Below, piece by piece: positions 12,574 to 26,250 of a stretch of 64,000 nt of DNA. The notes beneath the pieces are model-generated. The model was not told where the DNA came from. It saw only the letters and a list, made by a program, of their open reading frames with translations, and did not search any database. The DNA is from Solen grandis (taxonomy: Eukaryota; Mollusca; Bivalvia; Adapedonta; Solenidae). The stretch lies in the NCBI GenBank assembly GCA_021229015.1, contig CM037783.1, forward strand, positions 53,084,904 to 53,148,903, in the 5' to 3' direction. Positions within the stretch are counted from its first letter, which is position 1; each line of letters begins with the position of its first letter. Made by a program: the position numbers and the translations under genes.

Positions 12574-14883
12574 TCTTGTCCACTTTATGGCATAAAAGCG
12601 ACTCAAACTGGCAAGTGATTGTAATTAAGTCAGTGATTGTAATCACCTAGCCATAGAAGCCCTTTGCATGTATTTCAATAAAAATGTTTGTGGTGCTAAA
12701 TAGCATTATGCACACATAATGTACAGGAAGTAAGTTTTATATTAGTTCAAGGGCCATAACTGTTGAGAGACTAGGACCTTCTGACTTCTTACTTAGCGTT
12801 TATATGCTTAGCCTGCTGATCAGTCCACCATGTGCATATAAAATCAAAACTCAGTTCAAATATCATTAGAAACAACATTATTTATCAATCAAATTTTCAA
12901 TACAAATATAATTAAAACACAAGCCTTTTTAAGATGTACTGATTTTGGGGGATATAGTTTTCATGTCATTATTTATGTCAATTTCCTATGACAATACGCT
13001 CTCTCTATAACTTTTCAAAACTGAAACAGCCTGAAATACACTGCTGAAGTCAGATATCAGCATTTCTCACTGGGCTCAATTATGCATGAATTTTCTGGGA
13101 TGTAATATGTATGCATGAGCTATGAACACTTTACAGAGTGTGAAAGGCTTTGTAGAAATTACTTTGCATGCAAATGTTTATAACATGCAGGCAAAAATGA
13201 CTTGCTGGACAGGAGTGACATCAGAAAACGTTAAAACAAATCTTGATTATGATGCTGATTTGATGGGTTTTGGGGAAAGTGTCACCAAGAAATAGGCCTT
13301 TCATCTTTTTTTTCCACTCAAGATTTTTCATGCTGAAGAAAACATCTTCAATCCTGGCCCCATGGAAAATACCTAAGTACGATTTCAGGCTCAAATTTGA
13401 GAATCATACACAAATCCCTATTAAAACAAATGGGCATAATTTAAGTATAATTATGAAAATTATTCTTACTTGCCATTTTTAATTTTGAGAACATGGGGCG
13501 TGAGGACCATTGTTAGCAAAACTCTTTATTTATAATGTCCATATAATTTCATAAAGTGTATACACCATGACTGCTGTATCTGGTTGGGTCAGTCTGAAGT
13601 ATACTGCCTTGCATAAAGGTTGAGGGTTTGAAACAGCTGATGGCAAGAATCTTTGATAACCTTTCCAGACAAGTCAGCTCGACAATTTAATTGTGTTTAG
13701 TTCTAAGGCTAATTAGTCAAAATTATGCCCCTGGATGATTACACAACAGGCAATCTGCAAGTCGATTGCCTTTATCAAGTGGCTGCCATTAAACGTGAAA
13801 CTCTGCTCCTATCTGTCAACTGTCATGTCAACAATCACTGAAGGAGGAGCTTTGATGCACGTGCAATGCATCAAATCAGTGAAGCTAGACTATGATACAC
13901 AGGGTGTACACACTGATGTAAACAAAATACTTTTGGCGTACGATTGAAAATTTGGACGTCGTGCATGCATCCGGTTTTACAAATCTGGGTGTACTGACAA
14001 CTGATTCTTGGACGTATATTACAGCCGTACTCCCGTTAATGCAAGCCCTGAGACACAAAGTACAGGTCCAACCCTAGAACCATTGAGCCATATTAGTATA
14101 AATTTTAAGACTTTGTTTCCCAATAAATGTAAAAAATAATAAATAAATAAATAAAAAAAGAGTTTTTCTTTTTTTTTTGTAATTCAAACATGTCTTACCA
14201 TTATTATATCAAAAGCAACTGATGTTTCGCAAAAAAAAGGGTACATGTACTGAAATCGAAAAAGAAGTCACAGAAATTTGCACTTGTACACTAGTGTTTA
14301 TGGTACATGTAGCAAAATAAAAATTCATGTCACAGAAATACACAATATACTCGTACACTGTTTTCGGTACATGTAAATTCAAGCAAAAAAATGTTGGAAA
14401 GTATCAACTGAAATCTTTAATCTTGATATGTTAGAGCAAGAACAATATACCAGCTTTATAACTCCCTGCTGAGAACTATCAGAAGCAATTATTACTTGTC
14501 TTAGGACTTGTGTTTTGATATCTTGCTGAAAATTGACAATACTAGCTAGCTGTCTCCAATTTAACCATCCTCATAACAGAAAATGTGATGAAAACATAAT
14601 GGATATACAAGCACTTATGTTTTGCAAAATGTAAAATCTACTTTAGTTTTCTGATACACTATTATCCTACAAGGCTTCAGTAGTGAGGGCTGACCAAGAA
14701 AAGTTTCTAAGTGCCTACAGAAACAGAAGGATATGGAACAGTTTCATGATCAGTCCTTGGTATATGTATGTTAATGAGATTGCTCTGAATATCTGCAATG
14801 ATTTATAAAGGATCTATAGTGTACTAAAAATAAAATTACATTAAATAGTTTATTGATTGTCAAATTCACATATTGTATGACCC

Positions 14884-15368
14884 CATTTAAAGCAGCTCAT
14901 CCACAGATGGTCATTGACTTAGAATTTGATTTTTAACTATATGTGTGTATTATTACTATCAATACCCATCTACAAATGCATGGTTTCCCCATCACAGGCA
15001 ATACTGTCACAGACGGTATTGAAACTTTATTTAGAATTATAAAACCAATATTTAGTATTTTTTTTATTTGCATCACTTGGCAATAACAGGTCATATTCAC
15101 TCTTCCTGCATGCGCTAACTTCATAGGCTGAACTTACGATTCGCTTACCTTTAACTTGTGAACAAGCTATGTTGCAGAATGTTTCATGTGATACTGCAAG
15201 TACCTGCCTTGGGGATACCCTATTCTATATTTAACAGATTTTGTCACAGTTGCATTTATGAAAATAGTGTTTCCCATGTAATGTGACCTACTCTTGCCAC
15301 GTTTATTTGTTTGGAAACAAAGACTTCACCAACATTAAGTTTCTACCATGAATGAGCTGCTTTAAATG
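14884..15368 (+). mobile_element. 485-bp DNA element with CATTTAAAGCAGCTCAT termini
   Basis: The left end CATTTAAAGCAGCTCAT and right end ATGAGCTGCTTTAAATG are perfect 17-bp inverted repeats. The interior has no transposase. It aligns with 54139-54630, sharing ATCAATACCCATCTACAAATG, CATGCGCT and AGGCTGAACTT. It is a MITE of unassigned superfamily in VAT-1 intron 2. Confidence 0.8.
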
Positions 15369-17630
15369 TCCCTGGGGATTTGAAAGAAATCACTTTTTAA
15401 ACTTAAGGTTGCAAAACAAATCTGATTAAATGCTCCTAATATCTCAAAATTGTTAATTCTTCAACAAATATTTAATGCATATTGTGTTTTAAACTTTGTA
15501 ATGTATGTTAAGTCTCTGATTTGATGCCTTTGCATTAATAACATAATTAGTACTTAGAATGATTGTCTGTTTTTCACTCTACAAAAAGGATAAGGGTGTT
15601 TAACAAGGTTATAAGGTATCCTACAGACTTGTTTCAGATACATGTTAAAAATTCAAATTATATAAAATGCACATAAAATATCAGCTGACATAATCATTAG
15701 TTCCCTGGATTATAGAGTCAACAGTTCATTGTTTAAGAAGATAATGAGAAGCCGCCCACATTTGGGCAGTAATATCAAAGGAAGTGGCAGTATTGAATTC
15801 TGCTTTATTCTGTACAAGTGTTGGTAATATCAATATTCATTGTAAGACCCGCAATATCAAGGTCCCTGTATCATAAATGTCATCTTTTATTAGCTCTCAA
15901 TTAAAAAATCTATACATATTTGCTTTTAATTGTTAATTAAAACATAAATACATCTCATCAATTTGTTGTTCAACATTTTGAAATAAGATCCTGACCTTTC
16001 AAAATGTTTACATATGTATTCAAATTGACTTTCAGACAGGTATAATAGGTAGTCAGTGGTTAACCAAGTCTACACAAAATGACACATGGATTTGTGAGCA
16101 GTTGACTTAGCTACTTGTATGATTGGGAAAGGCAAAAATATAATTTTTCACTGCTATATCCTATCACATCAATATGAAATTATACTGCAAGAAAGTAAAC
16201 TCAGTTTACCTTAACTTCTGTGGCAGTATGGTTTTCAATTTCTGTGTTAATAAAACCTGATAATGTCATACATAACAATTAATATGTCGCCATGACATCA
16301 ATTACAAGAATAAACTATATACCTTTCTCATGCATCATAGATATTCAGTCAAGTCATAGTTTTATCAATATTGGTGTTGATAAATTTTGCAATGAAAAAA
16401 TATGACATATATATTCATTTAAGATGCAGTATGATTGTGTAAAATTTTATGCATCTCAAAACAAGGATGATTTCTTTGCAACAGACAATATGTTTTGTTG
16501 GCTATGTAGTCAATGTATGACTTAACTAAAGATGCATTTTTTTCCAGGTTAAAATTTTAGGACATTCAATGTACACATTATCTGGACTTCTGAATAAGAA
16601 TTTAAAGATGAAATTGTCTATCATATGGTTTTCTATTTTTCTTTTACAAAAATGAATCCAAACACACACAAAAAACTGATAATTATTTCAAGGCAGTAAT
16701 GCATGTGTTAATATCTGATTGAGGAATCCAAACAGACAGGTCACAAAATACAGACAGGTCACAAAATATTCAGATACATCATGCTACAATACACAATGCC
16801 TCATTAATGGCCTGATACCATTCAAATTCAAACAACACAACATTTGATGGCAGTAAGCTAACGCAATCTTATTCATTCATTAATACCTTACAGTTCTAAA
16901 GTGACTCATTATGTCTGGAAGCAGACTTTATTGATTTCTAAGCAGGGATCCCCTGTATTTACATTTGAAAACTACAGCTTTATTATCAGTCTGATTACGA
17001 TGTCTCATAAAAATACCTCGGATGTAACAATGTCTGTAACAATATATTGACACCGGTTTTAGAATTCAATATCCTTTTGATAATGAATAACTAGTGATAC
17101 TGGCTCGTCTTCCTCAATTAAATGCCCCTTAAGAGGGTTTATATTTTCTTTAAAAATGAAAGAAATGAAGTCTAGATAAAAATGAAGTCTAGATGTTGAA
17201 AAGATTCTTGATTCATTGCTCTCTTCCCATCTCATTAGTCACCTGAAAAGAAGTCTTTTATTAAAGGTCAACCACATTTCATTTTCATTATTATCTGTTA
17301 GAATACATTAGTGTAAGACCTTCTGTACAAAAAATATGTTAAAATTACTTGTAGTTTGTATGAAATCGGCTATTGAAAGTTGCAAAAATGACCCAGGTGA
17401 GAAAAGTTTGACTGACTTCTCTCCCTTTGCTATGACGTCATCAATAGACAAAACTCTGCCAGCACTATATATCTTATTGAATAATTCAGTTACTGTAACT
17501 AATTTCAAGCTAAATCCAAGATGCCAATAAACAAATAAGGGTTAAAATGTGTAGCCCAATTAATGAATTTACATTCCTATCAAAAATATTAAGATATATT
17601 CTTCATTCGGACCGCTATATGAATTGTGAT

Positions 17631-17659
17631 GGTGTGTGTGTGTGTGTGGGGGGGGGGGG
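17631..17659. repeat. (GT)n/(G)12 microsatellite
   Basis: A short GT run passes directly into twelve G residues (17648-17659). Confidence 0.9.
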
Positions 17660-18912
17660 CATAATAAAAAAATGTCATATCAGGATGTATTCCAAAACAA
17701 CATTTGATAATATTGCCATAAAGGTCCTGAATATGAGTAACGTTAATAAACGTTTTACATACCTTCATATCAAAATCCGTTAAATTCCTGTATCCGCATT
17801 TGGTTTTCACAAAGACCATGTTTCTAAATGAGTAAAATCCCTAACATATCTACTGATAAGAATTAACTTTTTGGTTTGGTATGATCATGTAATTTCCTGT
17901 TTGGGGTCAATCAGGGGGTAAGAAAAGGGTTACTCGGGTTAATTGATCCGGGTGTGTGTGTGTCGGAGAGATGCCTAATTAGTGGTGACTGATTGATGGG
18001 TATGATTTATGGCCCTGCGTGTGAAATATTGCCAAGCTAATCACTTTGAGATGTGAGCAGACGCTTACAGACGGTCGGGTTCTTAGATGGTGAAACATTG
18101 TCAATTAGTCAATAATGACACAGATTAAGTCATAACTGACATAAAGGAAGACAGGAATAAAAGCGTGAAAGAAAGGTAAGCACTACTAATTCCATATTTT
18201 TATTTCTTCCTGTGTTTCAATGGGTAAAAGTTATGGTTTACTGCTTCCTTTTCGTAATGTGCATTACAAACAAGCGTCAATTCGTAAATGTTTCGGGACG
18301 GAGAGAATTAAAATAAAATAACAATGGTTGCACTACTAACACCAAAGTATAGGAATACCTCATGTCATAGTGGTGAAAACATATTCAAATTATGAAAAGT
18401 TTAACTTCTGTTCACTTGAAAACATCTGTTAATCTTTGAATTTAACTTTTTATTTCACAATCTTTCTGATTTGCATAATCACAAATATATAATTTATTTT
18501 CGTCAAATTTGCAAAATAATTTCACAGAAAATACTCCATAAAACCTTTAACTTTATACTAGACAATAAACAAATATGACATGTTTGATTAAAATGTTTTA
18601 AATATGATTAATGATTACATACATTTATATGAAATTAAGAAGGCAAATGACACTTGGTCTATCGATGACGTCATAGGGGTCACGTGCCCTTTTAATGTAA
18701 ATATTGCCCAGCAGTTAACAAAATCGGCATTTAACATACTTTAAGAGATTTTTTTTTCGCAAGAAAATGTTTGTTTGTGGTTTCCCTAATGTAAATGGAC
18801 AAAACAGAAAAAGTAAAATTTTCTTTGTGGTTCACCTGTAAAGAAAATTTTTAAATAAATCATCAAAATAGATAGTGGTGTGGGCTTTTATGAACGAAAA
18901 TACAGTTAACAA

Positions 18913-18981
18913 GGAATGAGAGTGAAACTAGGCTAAGTGCTTATAAATATATATGCACTTAGCCTAGTCTCGCTCTCATCC
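18913..18981. repeat. Near-perfect hairpin, ~27-bp arms
   Basis: The arms GAGTGAAACTAGGCTAAGTGC and GCACTTAGCCTAGTCTCGCTC plus outer bases GGAATGA/TCATCC are inverted copies with about three mismatches. The loop is 14 AT-only bases. No element beyond the arms is evident. Confidence 0.8.
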
Positions 18982-19200
18982 TTCAAAATTTATTCAATTA
19001 AGTCTGTAATAAACACAGCAAAACTATATCTTATCAGAGCGGTGGTGGATTTTACTTAAGATGTAGTAATAAAGTTGTTATTAGGGGTTGTGGAATATTA
19101 AACTAAATATGGTAATAAACACAGCAAAAGTAAATGGAGAGCTTTTATTAGAGAAAATATTGCAATGAAATTTTATGGGTGGTGGTAAATGTTATTTTAG

Positions 19201-19480
19201 AAACAAGAGGACCATGATGGCCATAAATCGCTTACCTGAATTCAACTGCTTTAAAGAAAATACTTAATTAAGATTAAAATTGCACATTATATAAATTACA
19301 GTAGTTAAGAAGCAAATGGTCAAAGCTTTGTTATAATTAATCCTATTTAAATATGTTGATTTGTACAACTGGACTTGATACTGATTATAATCATGTTCTA
19401 TTGAATTTAATTCATCAAAATCTGCCTAGTGGTTATAAGGAGGAGCTGTGGCACTGAAAAATATTTCTATTTTTAGCTCT
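19201..19480 (+). repeat. Diverged relative of the 10.2-kb repeat
   Basis: AAGAGGACCATGATGGCC then AATCGCTTACCTGA resembles the start of the array at 10200 (AGAGGGCCATAGAGGCC ... CGCTCACCTGAG). A CTGCCTAGTGGTTATAAGGA phrase follows. The right end is not clear. Confidence 0.5.
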
Positions 19481-20094
19481 GGTAGCCATCTTTTTCAGTG
19501 AAACAAATGATTTATGCTATTTTTGTACACTGCCATACCTCACCACCTTCAATGTATATATGTTATAATTGGGACACATCACATTCAAATTGATGTGGTT
19601 CAGATAAGCAGTTTTTAATTTTTTTTAACTAATTGCATATAGCATTAATGTAGTGGCATATAAGGGAAATATTTTCATGAATAAATTCAAATAATACTTT
19701 TAAACTTTTGGTAAACACTACTAGTAATTAATTTGCAGTTCTGATTACTCAGTCATATTTTCTTGAAGGATGACATTTTATAATGTCACGCACGCAAGGT
19801 AATATCGCACCAACTTTGACGTCTTTTGTGAATAACACAGCTAATTTCTGGCCTTTAATGCATTGAATAAAAAGAAAAATTGTTTGTTTTGGTGAAAGAG
19901 CAATGTATAATTTCATTTTTGAACATAAAAAGATGTATTTTCACTTGTGGCTTGCTTTTTATGTTCACCAAGTGAAATTATCAATCGATCTTACACCAAA
20001 CAAACAATTATCCTCTATATGATTGATGATATGCATAGTTTCTGATGTAAAATATTAAATCTGCATGAAGGAAAGAGGATGTTTATTTATCTGT

Positions 20095-20295
20095 TTGGTT
20101 TAACTTCCCGTCAACTTCAATCATTAAGGGACTTCGTCTACTTCAGACAAGAGACATAATACCATCAACATGTCACATAATCCTGACACTAGGTCTAGAT
20201 AAACCAATTTGGTATGCCATGGCCAGGGGTTGAACCCACACTCTCCCATTTACAGGGCATGCACAATAACCTCTCAACCACCAGGACCATTTCAT
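20095..20295 (-). repeat. tRNA-derived SINE-like sequence
   Basis: The minus strand reads GGTCCTGGTGGTTGAGAGGT (A-box-like) and then GTGTGGGTTCAACCCCTGG (B-box GGTTCAACCCC), spaced as in a tRNA. The tail ends GACGGGAAGTTAAACCAAAC, resembling the GACGTTAAACCCAAC tail of SINE-A. Termini were not defined. Confidence 0.6.
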
Positions 20296-20772
20296 TAGCA
20301 GGGAGAAGTTTTAAAATTAAAAAATTATATTCTTTTGCCTGCGTATACAGAAAATGCAAAACTTAAAATAGAGCTTAAATTGAATTTTTAACAAAATGTA
20401 TTTTTAAAGTTTGATATTTTTTGTCAGTAAATGTATTCCATCATAAAAAGACTTGAAACTGAGCTGGCAGATGCAGGCTATGTCCATTGAGTCAATTGAC
20501 TGGCTATACAAGTCATGCAATCTAATGTTGCAGAGTTAATTACAGATATCTAACAAGTGTTGTTGTTCATTAATATTTAAAATCACAAAAGAAAGCCAGA
20601 AATGGAACACAAAGCAGATATACCCTTAGAAAGCCATATGAAGGCTATTTTAATCTAAAAACGATCGAAGCAGAATGTCTGCTGTTTGTTAAAGGAGATA
20701 AAGAAACGCCTCATCCAAATTTGGTGTTATTTTCTTTACATCATTTTAAATTGTAGTGAAATGTAGTAAATG

Positions 20773-21597
20773 CAGGGGTACAGATAAGGTGCGTATTTGC
20801 GTAATTATGCAAATAAAATAGATAATAACCCAATTCTTTTAACATTCTAGCGTATCAAAAATCAATTAAATATTAGATTACTCAAATATCCAAAATATTA
20901 AAGCGTACTGGTATGCAACATTTTTAAACCGAGTGATGTTTACAAATACTCGTATATGTTTGACTGGTTACTTGCAAAAATAGACTTCCAGTAATTTCCT
21001 ACTTTGGGTTCCATTCAAGTAAAACATAAATCCAGTCTGTCTTATTTGTTCATCTGACGCTTTTCTATTTGTTTGCTCTTTTCTATTTGTTTGATTCAAA
21101 TATGGTTAAATAAGGTAGGAAGAAACGGGTAAACGTTTAAAAAAACACTGAGTAGTTACCTAGCACTGCAAACCAAACTTCAGGCATTTGTCTCGCAATA
21201 ATTGACGATCTGGAAGTTGAGATAGAGTCGATAGCATCCAATTCCATGTTAACCAGTAAATAATTTGTTTTACTTCAATAGTTAAAAGTGCTAAATCTTT
21301 GGATCAGGAAAAATTAATTTTTTATTTAATTGTTGAGGAGCTAATGATAAATCCTGCATATGATAATTGCTCAATTGACATTGTTGCATACAAGAACAGC
21401 AGGCACATATACCAGTAAGAACATGTACTGTTTTTTTAATTCCAAAATTAAGTTGATAAAAAAAAAGCAATTGACTTAATTTTGATGGAGTAGCTACCGG
21501 TATATTTTCATTACTCAATTAAAATTGTGAAAACCTAATTCCTTGAAAAATTGATGAGTAAATACCCAATTGACCTCAAACCTTATCTGTAGCCCTG
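20773..21597 (+). mobile_element. Non-autonomous hAT-like DNA transposon, copy 2
   Basis: This 825-base copy is homologous to 5279-6114 along its full length in the same orientation. It has the same CAGGGGTACAG...CTGTAGCCCTG inverted ends. The 7-bp sequence GTAAATG lies directly outside both ends (20766-20772 and 21598-21604), which supports a target-site duplication. No transposase is encoded. Confidence 0.9.
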
Positions 21598-21826
21598 GTA
21601 AATGTATATGTGTTGTGACGGACAAACACGGCAAACAAAAACCTGTATGATTCTATATAGCCAATTGTCCACTTCATATGTCTGCTCATGCTTTCCTCAT
21701 TCAACCTGTGCATGTCAACCATGTGGTTTTATTGATTGAATTTTACACAAGTACATATGTTTGTCGACATACAACCGTAATTTCAGGAGTTTTTTTACTA
21801 AACATCGGTTTTTGATAATGCTAAGG

Positions 21827-22274
21827 CTAAATTTGGAAGAAAGGGCTAAAGTTTTGACTATGCTTGAATGTGGGCGAACGCATGAACAAGTCGCTAGGCA
21901 TGTTAACATCTCTTGTTCGACGTGTTAGGCCACGTTCAAGTAGACCGCGTGTAACATCAGAACAACAAGACAATTATATATGTCAACGCCATTTGCATGA
22001 CAGATTTGTGACGGCAGATTCTACGTCACGTGTAGTGGTAGGTAACCATGGACGCCCAAAAAGTCAACATACAGTCAGAAATCAACACAGCCAAACCTCG
22101 GTCGAGTTCTAATGTTATGCCACCGTCACCAACATCTTATTTGGGCCCGCAACCATCGGGGCCAGCGTTGGCAGAACGTAGTGTTCAGTGATGAGTTGCA
22201 TTTCAACTTGTGGAACACCAATGGACTTATCCGTGTCTGAATCAGGAATAATGAAAAATTGTATACCGAGTTGG
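21827..22274 (+). pseudogene. Tc1-like transposase relic
   Basis: Pieces of a Tc1/mariner (Tc1-type) transposase appear in three successive frames. The N-terminal helix-turn-helix part reads LNLEERAKVLTMLECGRTHE and stops at a TAG near 21926. A shifted frame gives RPRVTSEQQDNYI and DRFVTADSTSRVVVGNHGRP. The third frame gives WARNHRGQRW and then VFSDELHFNLWN, which holds the second Asp of the DDE/D catalytic triad. The first and third catalytic acids are missing through deletion and truncation. It is a broken copy with no evident inverted ends. Confidence 0.85.
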
Positions 22275-25200
22275 AATGAGGCGTTTCTTTTTCTCATCAG
22301 TTTATATAATGGATATCCAGAAGGTTTTCTACTTTAATTTTTTTACTTGTTATAAATAACTGAGGATGATGAATGTTTAACTTTAAGGAAAGGTCAGAGA
22401 GCATTTAAGACTAATTTCATTCCTCAATAACGGAACTTCTGTTCTAAGCCATGAGAAGAGAAAAAATGCATTTTCATTTGTAGCAGCTAGAATATTGAGG
22501 AATTATCTAGTTTTTTTTTAAAACTAAATGATTGTTCCTTGGAACACTTGCGTTGCCTGCATCCATGCAGTTAACAGACAAAGGGTGAGCCAACACCTAT
22601 GTCCATGATCCAAGTTAATTGAAATTATGCTCCAGATATTTATTTTTTTTACAAAATCATCTTACAGGATAATTCAAGAATGAGATAAGATCGAGTAAAG
22701 TTGCTTTTGCACTTCACTTATAGCCTCATAAGGTTTCCATGTTCCATGTTTGGGGTGAATCCATGCCATAGTATTGAAGTTATGTTCAGGACAAGAAAAT
22801 GTGACGACATGAATACTGACACCAACTCCATATGTGTCTGCCCTATTACACAGGTGACACAAAAAATCAAAATGGGAATTTTGGTTTACATTGTTACTGG
22901 AATATCTAAAAAATTAGATATCCTGTGAAACACCAAGGCCAGTGTTCTTCCCTTTTTTACCAAAGAGCTATTTGACTATGTGAACAATATGAATCCATTC
23001 AGCCCATCATGTTTTGTACTGTTCTCTTCTCAACAATACTTGAATAGTTGTGCAAATAAAGAATTATATAGAGAAATACTATATAACCTGAAAACTGAAC
23101 ATCTTTCAGTGTGATGTAGCTTCACAATGGTTGACCATGGCATTATTCAGAAAGCTCACATTTGAGTGTTTATATACTCAAAGCTGCTGTAATTTGCGTA
23201 ATACATGTTACTTAATTATAGAGCCATAAGATGAGACACCAAGCAAAAACTCAACAAACAATAGTTAGCATTAAGTATTATTTTAAAATTCTAAAATTAA
23301 GTAGAGATGCATTCTATCATTCATAACAAAATACTCAGTACATGGCTAAGTTGACAGAAATCATTAAGTAAATAACTACTAATATTTATTAAAAAAATGA
23401 AATATTTGTGTATTTTTATATGCATGAGGAAACAAGCTACGTTGGAATAAATGCCATGCCCCTGGGTGAGGCCTTAGACCTTAGGGGTCAAAGTCATTTG
23501 AAGGTCAACGTCACCTGGCTGGTAGAGTTCATCAAGGTGCATGCACCAGTGAAGTTTGGAGGCTGTAGGTGGAAGGACTTTCGTGTTATGGTCAAGGTTA
23601 AAGTTTTGTGAAAAACAGAAAAAAAACAACAGACAGACAAAAAACATTATGCTCTGATCTATCGATCAGGGGCCATAAAAAATGAATAATGAAATTTGTC
23701 ACTACCGGTAAGTATTCAAAGAGTACCGGTATACTTAGAGCTAATTAGCCAGTATGGTTGATGGAATTCAAGCCTGGGTTATAAACATGTGACAGACTTA
23801 ATGTCAGATACTCATTTACCAACCTATTATGTTAATATGTAATCACAATGATAATAACAGCCAGACCAGTAACTAATGGCTGCCTGGGAAATGGTTGATA
23901 TAGAATCTATTATGGATAAACTTCACATTACTGAATACTGATCCATTAAGGCATTGTTAAATCTAGCAGTAATAGTGTATTAAAATATTGCAAAGTAAGG
24001 ACATTATGATGAATATGTTTTGTCTCTTTATACTCATATGTCTATCTCCAGGAAGAGATGATACTGCAAAGGAAGTGACAAGAGGTGTGCAAATGCCTAC
24101 AAAAAACAATGGGTTTTCTATATGACAGTAATGGACTCATACATGACCTTTAACCTTTAAGTATGACCTTGACCTTTGAGATTAGGACCTGGTTCAAAGT
24201 TATTTGAAATTAGTCATTGCTTAAGGTAGCTGCAGCCCAGCAAGGTCTATTACACCTATGTTTGACCTGCAACAACTAAGTGTTACCTTGACCTTTTGAG
24301 CTAAAATCTGAGTCATGCAAATGCACAAACCATCTCACTGTGATGAACAATTGTCCAATGCTATTTTAAAATATATCAATACATGACAAAGTAACAGTCA
24401 GTCTAAAAGCAATGCTGGAATATCATGTGATCACTGGTTAACCTGGCTTACACAAATGAACATAAAACTGTTTCTGAGCAACTGACCAAGCCATAGAAGA
24501 AAAATAACCCCATAAAAATAGGTTAGGGCATGGCTTAATTGAGTTGTAACTGGAAAAACAAGAACTGTTTATTTAACAAAGACATTATATTCAGCAGAGA
24601 TATGAAACAGGTGAATGGGATTTGAATGAGATCTTGCTGAGATAGTTAACAAAATTATGGCAGACACTTGACAGACAGATGCTTTACTTTATCACTCATA
24701 AAAGAGATTTGCGATCTAATGAGAGGCATACAATATTTGGTATAATCAGCAAGTAAATGAATAGAAAACTTGGTATATTTATAATTGATATGAGCAATTT
24801 AACATATCTCATGTTATCTCACAGTCACATGATTGTACATATAACTTATCGAAAGTTTCTTTTGAATTTTGCTCTTTACCTATATCAGAAGTGCATATCT
24901 GTTTGGTTATAATGTCATTATTTAAGGTCAAATATGTTGGAAATCCATCTTTGGAAATAAATAACAGGATTATAACTGATTCCCAATCATCTGACTGACT
25001 GGAGAAATTTGTTACAATGATACAAGTGGCTGCAGAACCCATCCAAATTATGCAAACACTGTCTTCATTCCCAGCAGTTCAATAGCAGACACAGCATACT
25101 TGATGAGTAACATTGCCAGACTGAATCCAGTAGCCCAGGAGTGCTAGAAATGTCTCAAAATTCTGTATGAACTTTAAGTGCAAGATGTAATTTCCTAAAA

Positions 25201-25744
25201 TGGCTGACATGCAGAATATAACAGCCTTAAATTCAAAGTTGTTAAACATACTGCCCAGATATTTATGCAAGTTGTGATACTATTTGACAGCTTTTTGTGT
25301 GCAGGCTGACACAGACAAGTCTGAGCTGGATGATACATCAACATGTATGGTGTTTTAGTGTTTATCTTTACATTGTTTTCCACAAGAGCTCGCAGTTGGT
25401 AAAAAAAAATTTCCCAAATTTTTCAAAATTATTTTGTCTTTTAAGTGCTCACACCTTCAGTCCCTAATGCCTATTCTACTCAGCTGCCTTTACTGGGAAG
25501 TACAGAAGACCTGCTATGAGCATTAGTAAATTGCTTTATATACATCTATCAATATTCTGCCAGATTAGCGCGGTAGACCCACCCAGGGGATTATTTAAAC
25601 AAGCAGCAAAATGTGTCGCCGAAGGTGCTGTCAAAAGTCCATTATTTATCATTTCTTTTCTATGCCAACATGGAATCACTTTCTTACAAATTATACTGAT
25701 ATTTCTTGATGGTTTTATGTTGGACCATTTTTTTGCACCTGGGA

Positions 25745-25830
25745 ATGTCAAAAAAGGGGTTCAAACCCACAACCTTCAGATCAGCAGCCATGCATTCACC
25801 CCCTTGGGCCATAGCACCCTTGTATGGGGA
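25745..25830 (-). repeat. tRNA-derived SINE-like fragment
   Basis: The minus strand reads TATGGCCCAAGGGGGTGAAT (A-box-like), then an anticodon-stem-like stretch, then GGTTGTGGGTTTGAACCCC (B-box). This is a tRNA-like spacing. The product is not a full tRNA because it lacks a convincing acceptor stem. Confidence 0.5.
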
Positions 25831-26184
25831 TTTAAGCTGCTGTAAGAAGTTTTAAGCCAGGATCATTTGATTTTAAAATTCTTACAGTATCTTTGCTGGA
25901 AAAATTGTATGAGTTTAAGTCTTATGTAATTAGCATGCCTGTTTTGAAATTGATCTTTTATATGTCTTTACCCACCACAGGTGTAGCGAAACAATGATAT
26001 AATATATGAATCACTTTAAAATCATGCAACTCTGTAACATAAATTGAAACGCTCATCAAGGATACATTATTGCAATCACATGAGATAATTTTATCTCTAC
26101 AAGTATATCAAATGACATGGATCTATTTTTTTTCTTGTTCGCCCTACATGGTACATGGTTATATCATGGAAATAACCGATACTA

Positions 26185-26250
26185 CTTGTGTAAAACCAGA
26201 TCAGCCCGAAAGCAACTCACACAGGCTGGTAAGTTTTATACAGCTCAATA
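26185..26250 (+). repeat. Decayed fragment of the TTAA MITE palindrome
   Basis: GTAAAACCAGATCAGCC, AGCAACTC, CAGGCTG and GTTTTATACAG preserve the order of the internal palindrome of the TTAA MITEs with many mismatches. The termini are absent. Confidence 0.4.

Noticed and set aside
13580..13640. tRNA-like segment (GGTTGGGTCAGTC ... GAGGGTTTGAAAC)
   Set aside because: Only a weak B-box resemblance, with no second copy and no clear A-box spacing.
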